Source: a bacterium (GTDB lineage: Bacteria > Sysuimicrobiota > Sysuimicrobiia > Sysuimicrobiales > Segetimicrobiaceae). Taken from it: a stretch of 41,486 bases of DNA. A model generated the notes under the pieces. It saw nothing but the letters and a program-made list of their open reading frames with translations. It searched no databases and was not told where the DNA came from. A program made the translations under genes and the position numbers. The stretch is taken from assembly GCA_035295165.1 (NCBI GenBank), contig DATGJN010000022.1, positions 1 through 41,486 of the forward strand, read 5' to 3'. Shown piece by piece: positions 16,888 through 25,068 of the stretch. Within the stretch, counting starts at the first letter, position 1. Each line of letters starts with the position of its first letter.

Positions 16888-17934
16888 ATGTCCGCGAGGA
16901 TGATGGTTGGCCCCGCGTTCGTCGTGATCGCCGGTCCGACCGCTGTGGGCAAGACCGCGATCGCGCTGGCCCTCGCGCGCCGGATGCCCGCTGAGATCGT
17001 GTCCGCGGACTCGCGGACCGTGTACCGCGGCATGGACATCGGCACCGCGAAGCCGTCCGCCGCCGATCGTGAGAGCGTCCCGCACCACCTGATCGATGTC
17101 GCCGATCCCGGCGAGATCTTCACCCTTGCCGACTACCAGCGACTCGCCACCGCAGCGATCGACGCCATCCGTCGGCGCGGGCGGATCCCGCTGCTGGTCG
17201 GCGGCACCGGGCTGTACGTGCGGGCCGTCGTGGATGGGCTGGCGATCCCCGCCGCCGGGCCGGATTGGGCGCTGCGGGCGCGTCTTGAGGAGGAGGAGCG
17301 ACTCGGTGGCGCCGGCACGCTCCACCGCCGGCTGCTCGAGGTGGATCCGGCCTCGGGCGCGAGGATCCATCCGCGCAACGTGCGGCGGGTCATCCGCGCT
17401 CTCGAAGTCTACTATCACACCGGCGCGCCGCTCTCTGCGTTGCAGCGGGACCCGCGCGGGAGCGGGTCGACGCGGCGCGACGCGGCGTCCGGGCGTCCAC
17501 CCGAACACCGGGGTCGTGAGGCGGAGGACCGGCCGTGTCGTCCGCTGATGGTCGCGTTGACGCTCGACCGGGCGTTGCTCTATGCGCGGATCGATCAGCG
17601 CATCGACCGGCAACTCGCGACGGGGTTGGTCGACGAAGTCCGTCGGTTGCTCGACACCGGGTACTCGCCGGCGTTGCCCTCGCTCCAGGGGCTCGGCTAC
17701 AAGGAGCTCGTCCCCTACGTCGCCGGGCGCGCCACGCTGGCCGACGCGGCGACGCGTCTGCGCCAGAGCACGCGCCGGTACGCGAAGCGGCAGGGGACGT
17801 GGCTCCGCGCCGATCCCCGTTATCGGTGGATCGACGTGGACGACCGGTCGCCGGACGTGGTCGCCGGCGAGATTTCTGCTATGATGACGGAGGGCCGATC
17901 GACGGCGCCCCACGAGCACCCCGGGAGGTCTTGA
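16888..17934 (+). CDS. miaA: tRNA dimethylallyltransferase MiaA
   Basis: A 348-residue enzyme that transfers the dimethylallyl group from DMAPP to A37 of tRNAs, producing the substrate of MiaB. The P-loop G-P-T-A-V-G-K-T lies near residue 16, followed by S-A-D-S-R-T-V-Y-R-G-M-D-I-G-T-A-K-P, V-P-H-H-L-I-D and G-G-T-G-L-Y, all family signatures. H-P-R-N-V-R-R-V-I-R-A-L-E-V is the conserved middle helix and G-Y-K-E-L the C-terminal motif. About 25 extra charged residues (roughly 190-215, rich in Arg, Asp and Gly) are inserted after the S-A-L-Q motif, beyond the usual family length. Its TGA (17932-17934) shares a base with an ATG at 17934, the apparent native start of dapL, suggesting coupled translation. 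Confidence 0.93.
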   Translation: MSARMMVGPAFVVIAGPTAVGKTAIALALARRMPAEIVSADSRTVYRGMDIGTAKPSAADRESVPHHLIDVADPGEIFTLADYQRLATAAIDAIRRRGRIPLLVGGTGLYVRAVVDGLAIPAAGPDWALRARLEEEERLGGAGTLHRRLLEVDPASGARIHPRNVRRVIRALEVYYHTGAPLSALQRDPRGSGSTRRDAASGRPPEHRGREAEDRPCRPLMVALTLDRALLYARIDQRIDRQLATGLVDEVRRLLDTGYSPALPSLQGLGYKELVPYVAGRATLADAATRLRQSTRRYAKRQGTWLRADPRYRWIDVDDRSPDVVAGEISAMMTEGRSTAPHEHPGRS

Positions 17935-17952
17935 TGCAGATCGCGACGAATG
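17922..17952 (+). other. Apparent 2-nt deletion at the dapL start
   Basis: GGGAGGT (17922-17928) stands at ideal distance before ATG 17934, which overlaps the miaA stop. That ATG reads MQIAT, and the frame then shifts: a single base separates it from ATG 17950, which reads MQKIPPYLF. Members of the DapL family usually start MQ-I/L-A-x-R followed at once by the PPYLF segment, so two bases appear to be missing between 17948 and 17950. ATG 17950 itself has no Shine-Dalgarno. Confidence 0.6.
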
Positions 17953-19134
17953 CAGAAGATTCCGCCGTACCTGTTCGCCGACCTCGATCGCAAGCGCGCG
18001 CAGCTCCGGGCGAAGGGCGTGGACGTGATCAGCCTCGCCATCGGTGACCCGGATCTGCCGACGCCGGACCACATCATCGAGGCCCTCACGCGCGCCGCGC
18101 ACGACCCGGCGACGCACCAGTACCCTCCGTACGAGGGAACGCGTCAGTACCGCGGAGCGGTCGCAGACTGGTACGCGCGGCGCTTCGGGGTGACGCTCGA
18201 TCCGGAGTCCGAGGTGCTCGCGTTGATCGGGTCCAAGGAGGGGCTTGCGCACGTGCCGTGGGTGTTCATCAACCCGGGGGACGTGGCGCTCGTGAGCGAT
18301 CCGGGATACCCAGTGTACGCGACGGCGACCGTGATGGCGGAGGGCGAACCCTATCCCGTGCCGATGAGCCCGGAGCGGGGGTGGGTCCCCGACCTGGGCG
18401 CGGTGCCGGCGGAGATCGCGCGGCGTGCCAGGGTGATGTTTCTCAACTACCCGAACAACCCGACGGCGGGAACGGCGGACCTCGCGTTCTTCTCGGAGGC
18501 CGTCGAGTTCGCCAAGCGCTGGGACCTGCTCGTCGTCCACGACAACACCTACTCAGAAATCGGCTACGATGGGTACCGTCCGCCGAGCTTCCTTCAGGCG
18601 CCGGGCGCGAAGGACGTGGGCATCGAACTGCACTCGCTGAGCAAGACGTACTGCATGACCGGGTGGCGCATGGGATTCGCGGTCGGTAACCGCGACGCGA
18701 TCCGGGCGCTCGGGACGCTCAAGACCAACATCGACAGCGGGCAGTTCGTCGCCATCCAAACGGCCGGCGTCGCCGCCCTGACCGGGCCCGACGGACCGAC
18801 CCGAGAGCGCGTCGCGATCTGGCAGAAGCGCCGGGACATGGTCGTGGCCGGGCTTCGTCAGGTGGGGCTCGATGTAACGCGGCCGCGCGCGACGTTTTAC
18901 CTGTGGGTGCCCGTGCCCGCAGGGTACGACTCGGTCGGCTTCGCCGGTCACCTGCTCGAGCACGCCGGTGTCGTGGTCACACCCGGCACCGGCTACGGCG
19001 CGCGCGGCGAGGGGTACGTCCGGATCTCGCTCACGGCGCCCGACGATCGATTCGTGGAGGCGATCCGCCGGATCGGGATGGCGTTGGGCCCTGCGCCCGA
19101 GGGCCGTCCGGTCGAGTCCCGCGGTCGTCGGTAA
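17950..19134 (+). CDS. dapL: LL-diaminopimelate aminotransferase (DapL-type)
   Basis: A 394-residue PLP-dependent class I aminotransferase. DapL converts tetrahydrodipicolinate directly to LL-diaminopimelate with glutamate, a shortcut in lysine and peptidoglycan synthesis. Family features are P-P-Y-L-F-A-D-L-D-R, D-V-I-S-L-A-I-G-D-P-D-L-P-T-P, Y-P-P-Y-E-G-T, the N-Y-P-N-N-P-T-A cofactor loop, H-D-N-T-Y-S-E-I, and the Schiff-base lysine K232 in SLSKTYCMTGWRMGF. The C-terminal Arg binding the substrate carboxylate lies in G-Y-V-R-I-S-L-T. The expected first residues MQIAT are present just upstream but in another frame, so either the assembly lacks two bases or translation now starts at 17950. 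A related class I aminotransferase acting on another amino acid is the alternative. Confidence 0.88.
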   Translation: MQKIPPYLFADLDRKRAQLRAKGVDVISLAIGDPDLPTPDHIIEALTRAAHDPATHQYPPYEGTRQYRGAVADWYARRFGVTLDPESEVLALIGSKEGLAHVPWVFINPGDVALVSDPGYPVYATATVMAEGEPYPVPMSPERGWVPDLGAVPAEIARRARVMFLNYPNNPTAGTADLAFFSEAVEFAKRWDLLVVHDNTYSEIGYDGYRPPSFLQAPGAKDVGIELHSLSKTYCMTGWRMGFAVGNRDAIRALGTLKTNIDSGQFVAIQTAGVAALTGPDGPTRERVAIWQKRRDMVVAGLRQVGLDVTRPRATFYLWVPVPAGYDSVGFAGHLLEHAGVVVTPGTGYGARGEGYVRISLTAPDDRFVEAIRRIGMALGPAPEGRPVESRGRR

Positions 19135-19243
19135 GCCCGCCACGCGAACCACCGGCGCACCGCTCGGGCACAAGCTTCGTCGCGGCCTCGACCGCGCCGA
19201 CCGCGATCTGGACGCGGGCGGGGCGGTTGCGGACGTCGATGGC

Positions 19244-20503
19244 GTGGGTCCGGAGCGCGCGGTGCTCGTCGGGCTCGCCGGGCGAGCCGAGGATGATGCG
19301 GAGACCCTGCAGGAACTCGCGCGGCTGACCGAAACAGCCGGCGCGGTCGTCGCCGATACCGTCGTGCAGCGGCGCACCCGCCCGGACCCCGCCACGTGGG
19401 TGGGCGCCGGCAAGATCGAGGAAGTCCGAGCGCGCGCGCGGACGGCCGGTGCCGGGGTCGTGATCTTCGACCACGAACTATCGCACGCCCAGCAACGCAA
19501 CCTCGAGCGAGCGCTCGAGACGAAGGTGCTCGATCGGACGGCGCTCGTGCTCGACATCTTCGCGCAGCGCGCCCGAACCCGCGAGGGCCGCCTCCAGGTG
19601 GAACTGGCGCAGATGACCTACCTCCTGCCGCGGCTTGCCGGACGGGGCGTGCTGCTGTCGCGCTTGGGCGGAGGGATCGGGACCCGGGGCCCCGGCGAAA
19701 CCAAGCTCGAGGTGGATCGCCGCCGGATCCGGACCCGGATCACCGAACTGCGCGGGGAGATCGCCGCGCTCGGCCGCCACCGCCATCAACAGCGGCAGTC
19801 GCGCCGGGACGCGGCGCTGCCCGTGGTCGCGCTCGTGGGCTACACCAACGCAGGCAAATCGACGTTGCTGAACACGCTCACCCACGCCGGCGTGTATACC
19901 GCGGACAAGCTGTTTGCGACGCTCGACCCGACGACGCGCCGCGTCGTGCTGCCAAACCACCGGCCGATCCTCCTCGTGGACACTGTCGGGTTCATCCAGA
20001 AACTGCCCCACGACCTGGTGGCTGCGTTCCGGGCCACGCTGGAGGAGGTTACGGAGGCCGACATGCTGGTGCACGTGATCGACGCCGGGCATCCGCGGTG
20101 GATGGAGCAGCGGGCGGCGGTTGAGCAGGTGCTCCGGGAGCTCGGGGCGGAGGGGCGCCCGACCGTCATCGCGCTCAACAAAGCGGATCGGTTGTCGTCT
20201 GAGGCGCTGCGGGACATCGTGGCCGAGGTGCCTGATGGCATTCCGATCTCCGGCCTCCGAGGGGTCGGGCTGTTGAATCTCCTGCGCGCGATCTCGCGGC
20301 ACCTGCCGGACCCCGTGCGGCGCGTGAAGCTGCTGGTGCCCCACGCCGATGCTGGCGTGCTGGCGACGATCTATGAAGGCGGGCGTGTGGTCGCGCGAGA
20401 GGATCGGGGCGACGGGGTTGCCGTGGACGTGGACCTGCCGTCGACGACGATTCGCCGGCTCCGGCGGTACCTGGTGGACCCGCTGGTGTCCGACGCGTTG
20501 TGA
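19244..20503 (+). CDS. hflX: Ribosome-associated GTPase HflX
   Basis: A GTPase of about 419 residues that binds the 50S subunit and splits stalled or hibernating ribosomes. The N-terminal HflX domain has V-G-A-G-K-I-E-E and F-D-H-E-L-S-H-A-Q-Q-R-N-L-E, then D-R-T-A-L-V-L-D-I-F-A-Q-R-A-R-T-R-E-G. G-G-G-I-G-T-R-G-P-G-E-T-K-L-E precedes the coiled coil. The G domain has G1 G-Y-T-N-A-G-K205-S-T, D-T-V-G-F-I (G3) and N-K-A-D (G4). The start is uncertain: there is no in-frame ATG after the dapL stop. GTG 19244 gives an N-terminus of normal length; GTG 19262 is another option. The frame is open back to 18968, but that part overlaps dapL. Confidence 0.93.
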   Translation: MGPERAVLVGLAGRAEDDAETLQELARLTETAGAVVADTVVQRRTRPDPATWVGAGKIEEVRARARTAGAGVVIFDHELSHAQQRNLERALETKVLDRTALVLDIFAQRARTREGRLQVELAQMTYLLPRLAGRGVLLSRLGGGIGTRGPGETKLEVDRRRIRTRITELRGEIAALGRHRHQQRQSRRDAALPVVALVGYTNAGKSTLLNTLTHAGVYTADKLFATLDPTTRRVVLPNHRPILLVDTVGFIQKLPHDLVAAFRATLEEVTEADMLVHVIDAGHPRWMEQRAAVEQVLRELGAEGRPTVIALNKADRLSSEALRDIVAEVPDGIPISGLRGVGLLNLLRAISRHLPDPVRRVKLLVPHADAGVLATIYEGGRVVAREDRGDGVAVDVDLPSTTIRRLRRYLVDPLVSDAL

Positions 20504-20557
20504 CCCCCGGCACTCCCTGCGGCGCGTGGCCGGCGTCGGATCTTCCGGGTGCCGAGG

Positions 20558-21172
20558 CTAGGGCAGGCGGCGGATCAGCGCGATCGCTTTCCCGAGCACG
20601 GTCACGTCCCGCGCGATGATCGGTGACATCGCGCTGTTCTCCGGCTGCAGCCGGATGTGGTCGCGTTCCCGGTAGAAGCGCTTGACCGTCGCTTCGTCGC
20701 CGATCATCGCGGCCACGATCTCGCCGTTGTTCGCGGTGGCCTGTTGGCGCACGACCAAATAGTCGCCTTCGTAGATCCCGGCGTCGATCATGCTGTCGCC
20801 GCGGACCCGCAGGATGAACGACGCATCCTCGCGGACGAAGTCCTTGGGGAGCGGGAACACATCTTCGACGTTCTCCTCGGCGAGGATCGGCTGCCCGGCC
20901 GCGATCCGGCCCAGCACCGGCACATTGACCACGCGCTTGGGCGGCTGGCTCGCGCCGTCCTTGAGGATTTCGATCGCCCGCGGCTTACTCGGATCTCGGT
21001 GAATAAAGCCCTTCTTCTCGAGCGCGGCGAGGTGACTGTGGACGGTCGAGCTACTGGTCAGTCCGAGCGCGGTCCCGATCTCACGAACCGACGGCGGGTA
21101 TCCCCGCTGTTGCATGCTGTCCAGGACGTAGGTCAGGATCTCCCGTTGGCGTTTCGTTAGCCCTTTGCCCAC
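20558..21172 (-). CDS. lexA: SOS repressor LexA
   Basis: A 204-residue repressor that cuts itself when stimulated by RecA. The N-terminal winged helix has [24 protein letters not shown], typical of LexA. The cleavage site is Ala92-Gly93 (RIAAGQP), the catalytic Ser127 lies in R-G-D-S-M-I-D and Lys164 in A-T-V-K-R-F. Length matches the family. GTG 21172 is chosen because a GGGGGAG site stands 5-6 nt before it; the open frame further upstream reads through the promoter and operator. A Bacillus-type SOS box overlaps the -35 element at 21234-21239, so the gene should repress itself. It converges on hflX. Confidence 0.95.
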   Translation of the reverse strand: MGKGLTKRQREILTYVLDSMQQRGYPPSVREIGTALGLTSSSTVHSHLAALEKKGFIHRDPSKPRAIEILKDGASQPPKRVVNVPVLGRIAAGQPILAEENVEDVFPLPKDFVREDASFILRVRGDSMIDAGIYEGDYLVVRQQATANNGEIVAAMIGDEATVKRFYRERDHIRLQPENSAMSPIIARDVTVLGKAIALIRRLP

Positions 21173-21209
21173 GTGCGCTCCCCCCGGTCTCCCGTGTACA
21201 GGCGCACGG

Positions 21210-21239
21210 ATTATAGCACATGGCGGATGACAAATGCAA
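21210..21239 (-). promoter_or_regulatory. lexA promoter
   Basis: On the minus strand TTGCAT (21239-21234) and a perfect TATAAT (21215-21210) are separated by 18 bp. Transcription would start near 21203, leaving a leader of about 30 nt before GTG 21172. The -35 element overlaps the SOS box by three bases. Confidence 0.75.
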
Positions 21240-21250
21240 ACAGATGTTCG
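21237..21250 (-). promoter_or_regulatory. LexA operator (SOS box, Bacillus type)
   Basis: The minus strand reads CGAACATCTGTTTG. The consensus of Firmicutes and Actinobacteria is CGAAC-N4-GTTCG, so only one base departs (T in place of C in the second half). The box overlaps the -35 region of the lexA promoter and lies 65 bp upstream of the GTG start, the position expected for autorepression. No second match of this quality was noticed elsewhere in the window. Confidence 0.85.
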
Positions 21251-21363
21251 CCGGCTGTGGATTGGTGTGGATAACCGCGTCTGAGCCAAGTCGCGCGAGC
21301 GGCCGATGCGTGGACGCACATCTGCCCTCACGACTATGCGATCGTTTGTTGGTGGTGCCGTGC

Positions 21364-22104
21364 TTAGACCGTGGCTCCGCCGTCAACGACGATGACTTGC
21401 CCCGTGATGAAGTTGTCGGCCGTGGCCAGCGCCAGCGCGATGTGGGCGATGTCGTCGGGGCGGCCGATGCGCTTGGAGGGAAACGATGGCACGCGGTAGG
21501 CGTTCGTCGTCTCCCGGCCCGCGTGCCAGCGGGTTTCGATCAGGCCGGGCGCGATCGTGTTGACCGTGATCCGCGGTGCGAGCACGCGCGCGAGCGAGCG
21601 GGTCATCACGTGAATCGCACCCTTGCTGGCCGCGTAGGCGATCGAGCTGCCGGCCCCGTTCACGCCCGCGACGGAGCCGATGTTGATGATGCGGCCCTCG
21701 TTCATGACCTTTGCAGCGGCGCGCGTCACGAAGAACGTGCCTTTGACGTTGACGGCCAGGATCCGATCCCAGACGTCCTCGGTCAGGCCGTCGAGGTTCG
21801 CGTGGTCGACGAACGTCGTCGTGCCCGCGTTGTTGACGAGAATGTCGAGCCTGCCAAGATCGCGGACAACGTGCGCAATCATCGCCTCGACCTCGCCCAA
21901 CCGCGCGATGTCCGCTTGCACGGTGATCGCGCGGCCGCCGCGCGAGCGGATCTCCCGCGCCGTCGCGTCCGCGTCGGCCTCCGAGCGGCTGTAGTTGACC
22001 GCAACGGTGGCGCCGCTGCCGGCGAAGGCGAGGGCGATGGCACGGCCGATGCCGGTGCCGCCTCCGGTGACGAGGGCTACCCGATTGTCCAACGCGTGGC
22101 TCAT
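21364..22104 (-). CDS. SDR-family NAD(P)-dependent oxidoreductase
   Basis: A 246-residue classical short-chain dehydrogenase. The cofactor motif T-G-G-G-T-G-I-G lies near residue 13, N-N-A-G near residue 89, the catalytic Ser in I-G-S-V-A-G, and Tyr157 and Lys161 in Y-A-A-S-K. The C-terminal [11 protein letters not shown] is typical of FabG-like members. N-Y-S-R after the second strand, with Arg following Ser, suggests NADPH preference. ATG 22104 gives the usual short N-terminus; a longer open frame upstream is non-coding shadow. Substrate cannot be read from the sequence: 3-oxoacyl-ACP reductase-like or sugar/alcohol dehydrogenase are both possible. It stands alone between lexA and a divergent unknown gene. 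Confidence 0.88.
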   Translation of the reverse strand: MSHALDNRVALVTGGGTGIGRAIALAFAGSGATVAVNYSRSEADADATAREIRSRGGRAITVQADIARLGEVEAMIAHVVRDLGRLDILVNNAGTTTFVDHANLDGLTEDVWDRILAVNVKGTFFVTRAAAKVMNEGRIINIGSVAGVNGAGSSIAYAASKGAIHVMTRSLARVLAPRITVNTIAPGLIETRWHAGRETTNAYRVPSFPSKRIGRPDDIAHIALALATADNFITGQVIVVDGGATV

Positions 22105-22311
22105 GTCCGAGAAGATACGCTGGCGGGGCGCAGGGTCCCTCTCGAGCGGCGGCCCCACCGGACTCGGCCGCGCGGGAGTGAGCCGGCGCCATCCGCGGAA
22201 GGAGTCGCACGCGGAGGTGCGCGAAACTCGACAGCGGAGGGAATCGTAAGAGCAGGGAGGTGCCGGTGGACCGGTACCATGGCGGGCGTCGGAGGACTGA
22301 GGGGCATCGAG

Positions 22312-23121
22312 ATGCGGGAGACCCTTGGACTGACGGACGAGGATCTGCGATTCGTCGGGGAAACTGTTGAGGGGGGGCGATGCGACCCGGCGGACACTCC
22401 GGCCGCGCTGCGTGCGCGACCGGAGCTGCTCGACGTCATGCTGGAGGACGATCGTCTGGTGGAGCGCCTGCTCGGGGACGAGCAGGTGCTCCTGCGGGTC
22501 TCGCCGCGCTTCGTTTTCACGATCCTGCTCCGCCGCGTCGTCCGCGACCTGCATGGGCGACCGTATACGCTTGAGCGGACGCCCGCCGAGACCGTGGCCG
22601 TGTTCGACGCCCCGCGCGTGCGGCGCTTCATCGCGGAGCCGGCGATGTGGAACTATCTCGTCGGGTTGCTCACATCGTTCGTCCGGAACGAGTTCGTCAC
22701 ACTGCTCGTCCGCCGGCATGACCGCTACGTTCGCCGCCGCTTCAGTACCTCAAGTCTTGAGGATATGCTGGTGCTCGCCGAGCGGGTGGACCGCGACGAG
22801 GCGCCGTGGTTGTTCAGGCGCATCGCGGACATTGCGCTGTTTCAGAGCGGCGTGTTCCCCGATTCGCTGCGGCGGGCCCGGGCGCTCTCCGGACCGGCAG
22901 CGAAGCTGCGCGCCGTGCCACCGACACTGGAAACGTACGAGGCGCACGGACGGCGATTCTACCGGCTCGCGGCGTCGCAGCCGGAGGCGGGAGAGGAGGG
23001 GCGCGTGCTGGAGGCGCTGGCGGAGGAGTTCTCTACGGCGCGAAAATCGCTCGAGCTTCTCTCGGACAGATACTTGAGGTGGACGAGGCTGCGGTGGTTC
23101 GAAGCCCCGGGCGGCGGGTAG
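22312..23121 (+). CDS. Unknown, mostly helical cytoplasmic protein
   Basis: A protein of about 269 residues with many charged residues and no signal peptide or convincing membrane segment. Its sequence is rich in Leu, Arg, Glu and Val with regular helix-like spacing (for example ELLDVMLEDDRLVERLLGD). Features that might identify homologues are S-P-R-F-V-F-T-I-L-L-R-R, W-N-Y-L-V-G-L-L-T-S-F and F-Y-R-L-A-A. The last 50 residues look like a pair of amphipathic helices. ATG 22312 is chosen because GAGGGG precedes it by about 8 nt; ATG 22279 is in frame and possible. The family is not recognised. It diverges from the SDR gene and converges on the CDF-like gene. Confidence 0.6.
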   Translation: MRETLGLTDEDLRFVGETVEGGRCDPADTPAALRARPELLDVMLEDDRLVERLLGDEQVLLRVSPRFVFTILLRRVVRDLHGRPYTLERTPAETVAVFDAPRVRRFIAEPAMWNYLVGLLTSFVRNEFVTLLVRRHDRYVRRRFSTSSLEDMLVLAERVDRDEAPWLFRRIADIALFQSGVFPDSLRRARALSGPAAKLRAVPPTLETYEAHGRRFYRLAASQPEAGEEGRVLEALAEEFSTARKSLELLSDRYLRWTRLRWFEAPGGG

Positions 23122-23174
23122 CGCGCTCAGCCGAGCCACGCCCGGGCGGCCCGCTCTTCTTCTGGTGAGGCGGG

Positions 23175-23257
23175 AACCGGCCGGTTTCTGCGCGACACAT
23201 CGCCAGACACACTTGGCGGAGCCACGCGACATTGGCCGGGCACCCGGGGCAGTGCCC
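23175..23257. terminator. Two inverted repeats between convergent genes
   Basis: AACCGG and CCGGTT abut as a 12-bp perfect palindrome at 23175-23186. GGGCAC (23238-23243) and GTGCCC (23252-23257) form a 6-bp stem with an 8-nt loop that ends just before the stop of the CDF-like gene on the minus strand. Both lie in the gap between convergent genes, where terminators are expected. Neither is followed by a T-run, so the call is weak. Confidence 0.3.
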
Positions 23258-23258
23258 G

Positions 23259-23867
23259 CTACGTCGAGTGGCTGTGGACCCAAGCGTCGCGCCCTGCCGT
23301 GAACCCGTAGTAGACAATGACCAACCCGGCAACGGGATCGGCCCACCACCATCCAGCCACCACGTTGAGCAGCAATCCAACGAGGACCGCGAAGGCGAGG
23401 TAGGCGTCGATGAGAGTGACGTGCGCCTCGGTTTTCAGGACCGGATTGTTCAGTTGCGTTCCCGTGATCCGCTTCCCCCAGGCGAGCAGGAGCATCGCGA
23501 CACACGTTGCGGCGAGCCAGGCAACACCGGGAAGCGAGGTGTGGGGGTGCGCGCGCAGGACGAGGACGCGGGTCGCCTGGACCAAGATGTAGAGGGCAAG
23601 CGCGAAGAATGCCCCGCCGATGAGCCGGAGGGCGGGCCGTTCCCGCTCGTGGCCGGCATCCTGGAGTTGCCAGACCACGACTACGGAGGCGAAGATTTCG
23701 ATGAGCGAATCAATGCCAAAGCCAATCAGGGCAACGGAATGCGCGGCGACCGCCGCCGCGACCACGACGACGGTACCCACGACATTCCACCCTAGGGTTG
23801 CGTATTCCAACAGCAACCCTCGCGCTATCGACCGACCGCGGTTGGCAGGGCTTATCGATTCAACCAT
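23259..23867 (-). CDS. CDF-like membrane protein (cation efflux transmembrane domain only)
   Basis: A 202-residue protein with about six membrane helices, matching the transmembrane domain of cation diffusion facilitators but without their C-terminal cytoplasmic domain. Helix 2 reads S-V-A-L-I-G-F-G-I-D-S-L-I-E, where canonical members have A-D-x-x-H-S-x-x-D, so the first Asp is lost and His/Asp are exchanged for Asp/Glu. The later helices have A-H-V-T-L-I-D-A-Y and G-W-W-W-A-D-P-V-A-G-L-V-I, typical of a short CDF-like subgroup. Metal transport is therefore plausible but the usual zinc site is altered. ATG 23867 (MVESISPANR) is preferred over ATG 23891, which would add eight non-conserved residues. 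It stands alone. Confidence 0.75.
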   Translation of the reverse strand: MVESISPANRGRSIARGLLLEYATLGWNVVGTVVVVAAAVAAHSVALIGFGIDSLIEIFASVVVVWQLQDAGHERERPALRLIGGAFFALALYILVQATRVLVLRAHPHTSLPGVAWLAATCVAMLLLAWGKRITGTQLNNPVLKTEAHVTLIDAYLAFAVLVGLLLNVVAGWWWADPVAGLVIVYYGFTAGRDAWVHSHST

Positions 23868-24063
23868 GCGAGCGCACCCCGGACCGTCCATTCAACTCTG
23901 CTCAACTCCGCTCGAGCCGGTGACGTTCGTACCCGCGAGGGCGTCGCTGCCTTCGTGAAAGACCTCCCGCCGCCGCGCGGTCGACAAAACGGCGCGATGG
24001 GAGGATGGAACGGAAGGAGCGGTACCCCTTCGCAATCCCATAAGCCGCGGGCCTCTGAGGGAG

Positions 24064-25068
24064 TTACCCGAGCCGGTGCATCCAGAGCAGCGACACCGCG
24101 ACCGTGCCGACGAACAACGCGGTTACGCCGAGGGCGGCCAGACTGCTGACCTCGACCGGCCGCCGTTCCCAGCCGATGATGCGCCCGAGATCCGTATAGA
24201 CGCGGTCCAGGTCGCCGCCCGTGGTGACCCGCCGGTACGTCCCGCCGGTCGCGCTGGCGAGGGCCTTCAGCGTCTCCTCGTCGAGCCGTACGAACATGCT
24301 CCGCCCGCCGAGCTCCAGGAACGTTCCCTCGGGACGGCCGAGCCCGATGGTGTACACTTTCACCTTGAGCTGCTTCGCCACCACCGCGGCCTCCATCGGC
24401 GGGACCCCGCGATTGCTTTGGCCGTCGCTCAAGAGCACGATGGTGGCCGGCGTCAAGCGCTCCGCGTCCGCCGGCGGTGCAGTGGGAAGCGACGGAGACG
24501 CGTACGGGTTGCTGCGGTCGGTCAAACGCGGGCGCCCCGGCAGCGCATACACCGCTTCCAGCAGGCCGTCCCCGATCGCCGTCGCGAACTCCAACTGCAG
24601 GCTGTTGATCGACTGGACCACCTGATCGTGCTCGGCGGTGGGTGGGGTGATGAGCGTCGCGTAGCTGCTGAACGATACCAGCCCGACCTTGGTGTCCTTG
24701 GGCAACGCGCGGACGAACTTCACGGCCGCGGCTTTGGCGGCATCGAGCCGGCTCGGGGTGACGTCGGTCGCCCTCATGCTCCGGCTGATGTCGATACTCA
24801 TCATGACGACGGTTCGGTTGTCGGGCACCGGCAGCACGGCCATCGGCCTGGCCACCGTGAAGATCACGGCACAGAGGGTGACAAGGTAGAACGCGGCCGG
24901 CAGGTGTCGGCGCCAGCGCCCGCCCGCCGCGGCGGCCTGCGCGATCAAATCGAGGCTTGAGTAGGTCACCCGTTCCCGCGACGGGCGGCGCAGCATCCGC
25001 ACGTACGCAGCGACCAGCACCGGCACCAGTGTATACAGCACCAGGGCGCTCGGCCACAGGAAGCTCAT
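24064..25068 (-). CDS. VWA-domain membrane protein (BatA-like)
   Basis: A 334-residue protein with two N-terminal membrane helices (about residues 5-22 and 55-75), a von Willebrand factor A domain and a C-terminal membrane helix (about 305-325). The metal-ion-dependent adhesion site is complete: D93-I-S-R-S97, a following Thr, and L-L-S-D-G-Q-S-N. This arrangement is that of BatA/BatB-type proteins, which usually neighbour a MoxR ATPase and a DUF58 protein; neither is seen here, so the gene is an orphan. The function is unknown. ATG 25068 gives the helix-first N-terminus and has GGAG about 9 nt upstream. An insertion with N-P-Y-A-S-P-S-L-P lies before the second metal-site strand. Confidence 0.85.
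   Translation of the reverse strand: MSFLWPSALVLYTLVPVLVAAYVRMLRRPSRERVTYSSLDLIAQAAAAGGRWRRHLPAAFYLVTLCAVIFTVARPMAVLPVPDNRTVVMMSIDISRSMRATDVTPSRLDAAKAAAVKFVRALPKDTKVGLVSFSSYATLITPPTAEHDQVVQSINSLQLEFATAIGDGLLEAVYALPGRPRLTDRSNPYASPSLPTAPPADAERLTPATIVLLSDGQSNRGVPPMEAAVVAKQLKVKVYTIGLGRPEGTFLELGGRSMFVRLDEETLKALASATGGTYRRVTTGGDLDRVYTDLGRIIGWERRPVEVSSLAALGVTALFVGTVAVSLLWMHRLG

Noticed and set aside
21220-22311. Plus-strand frame open across the lexA operator and the SDR gene into the unknown gene at 22312
   Set aside because: The part before 22312 is antisense to the SDR gene and covers the lexA promoter; its composition is that of a shadow frame. Only the end is treated as a gene.
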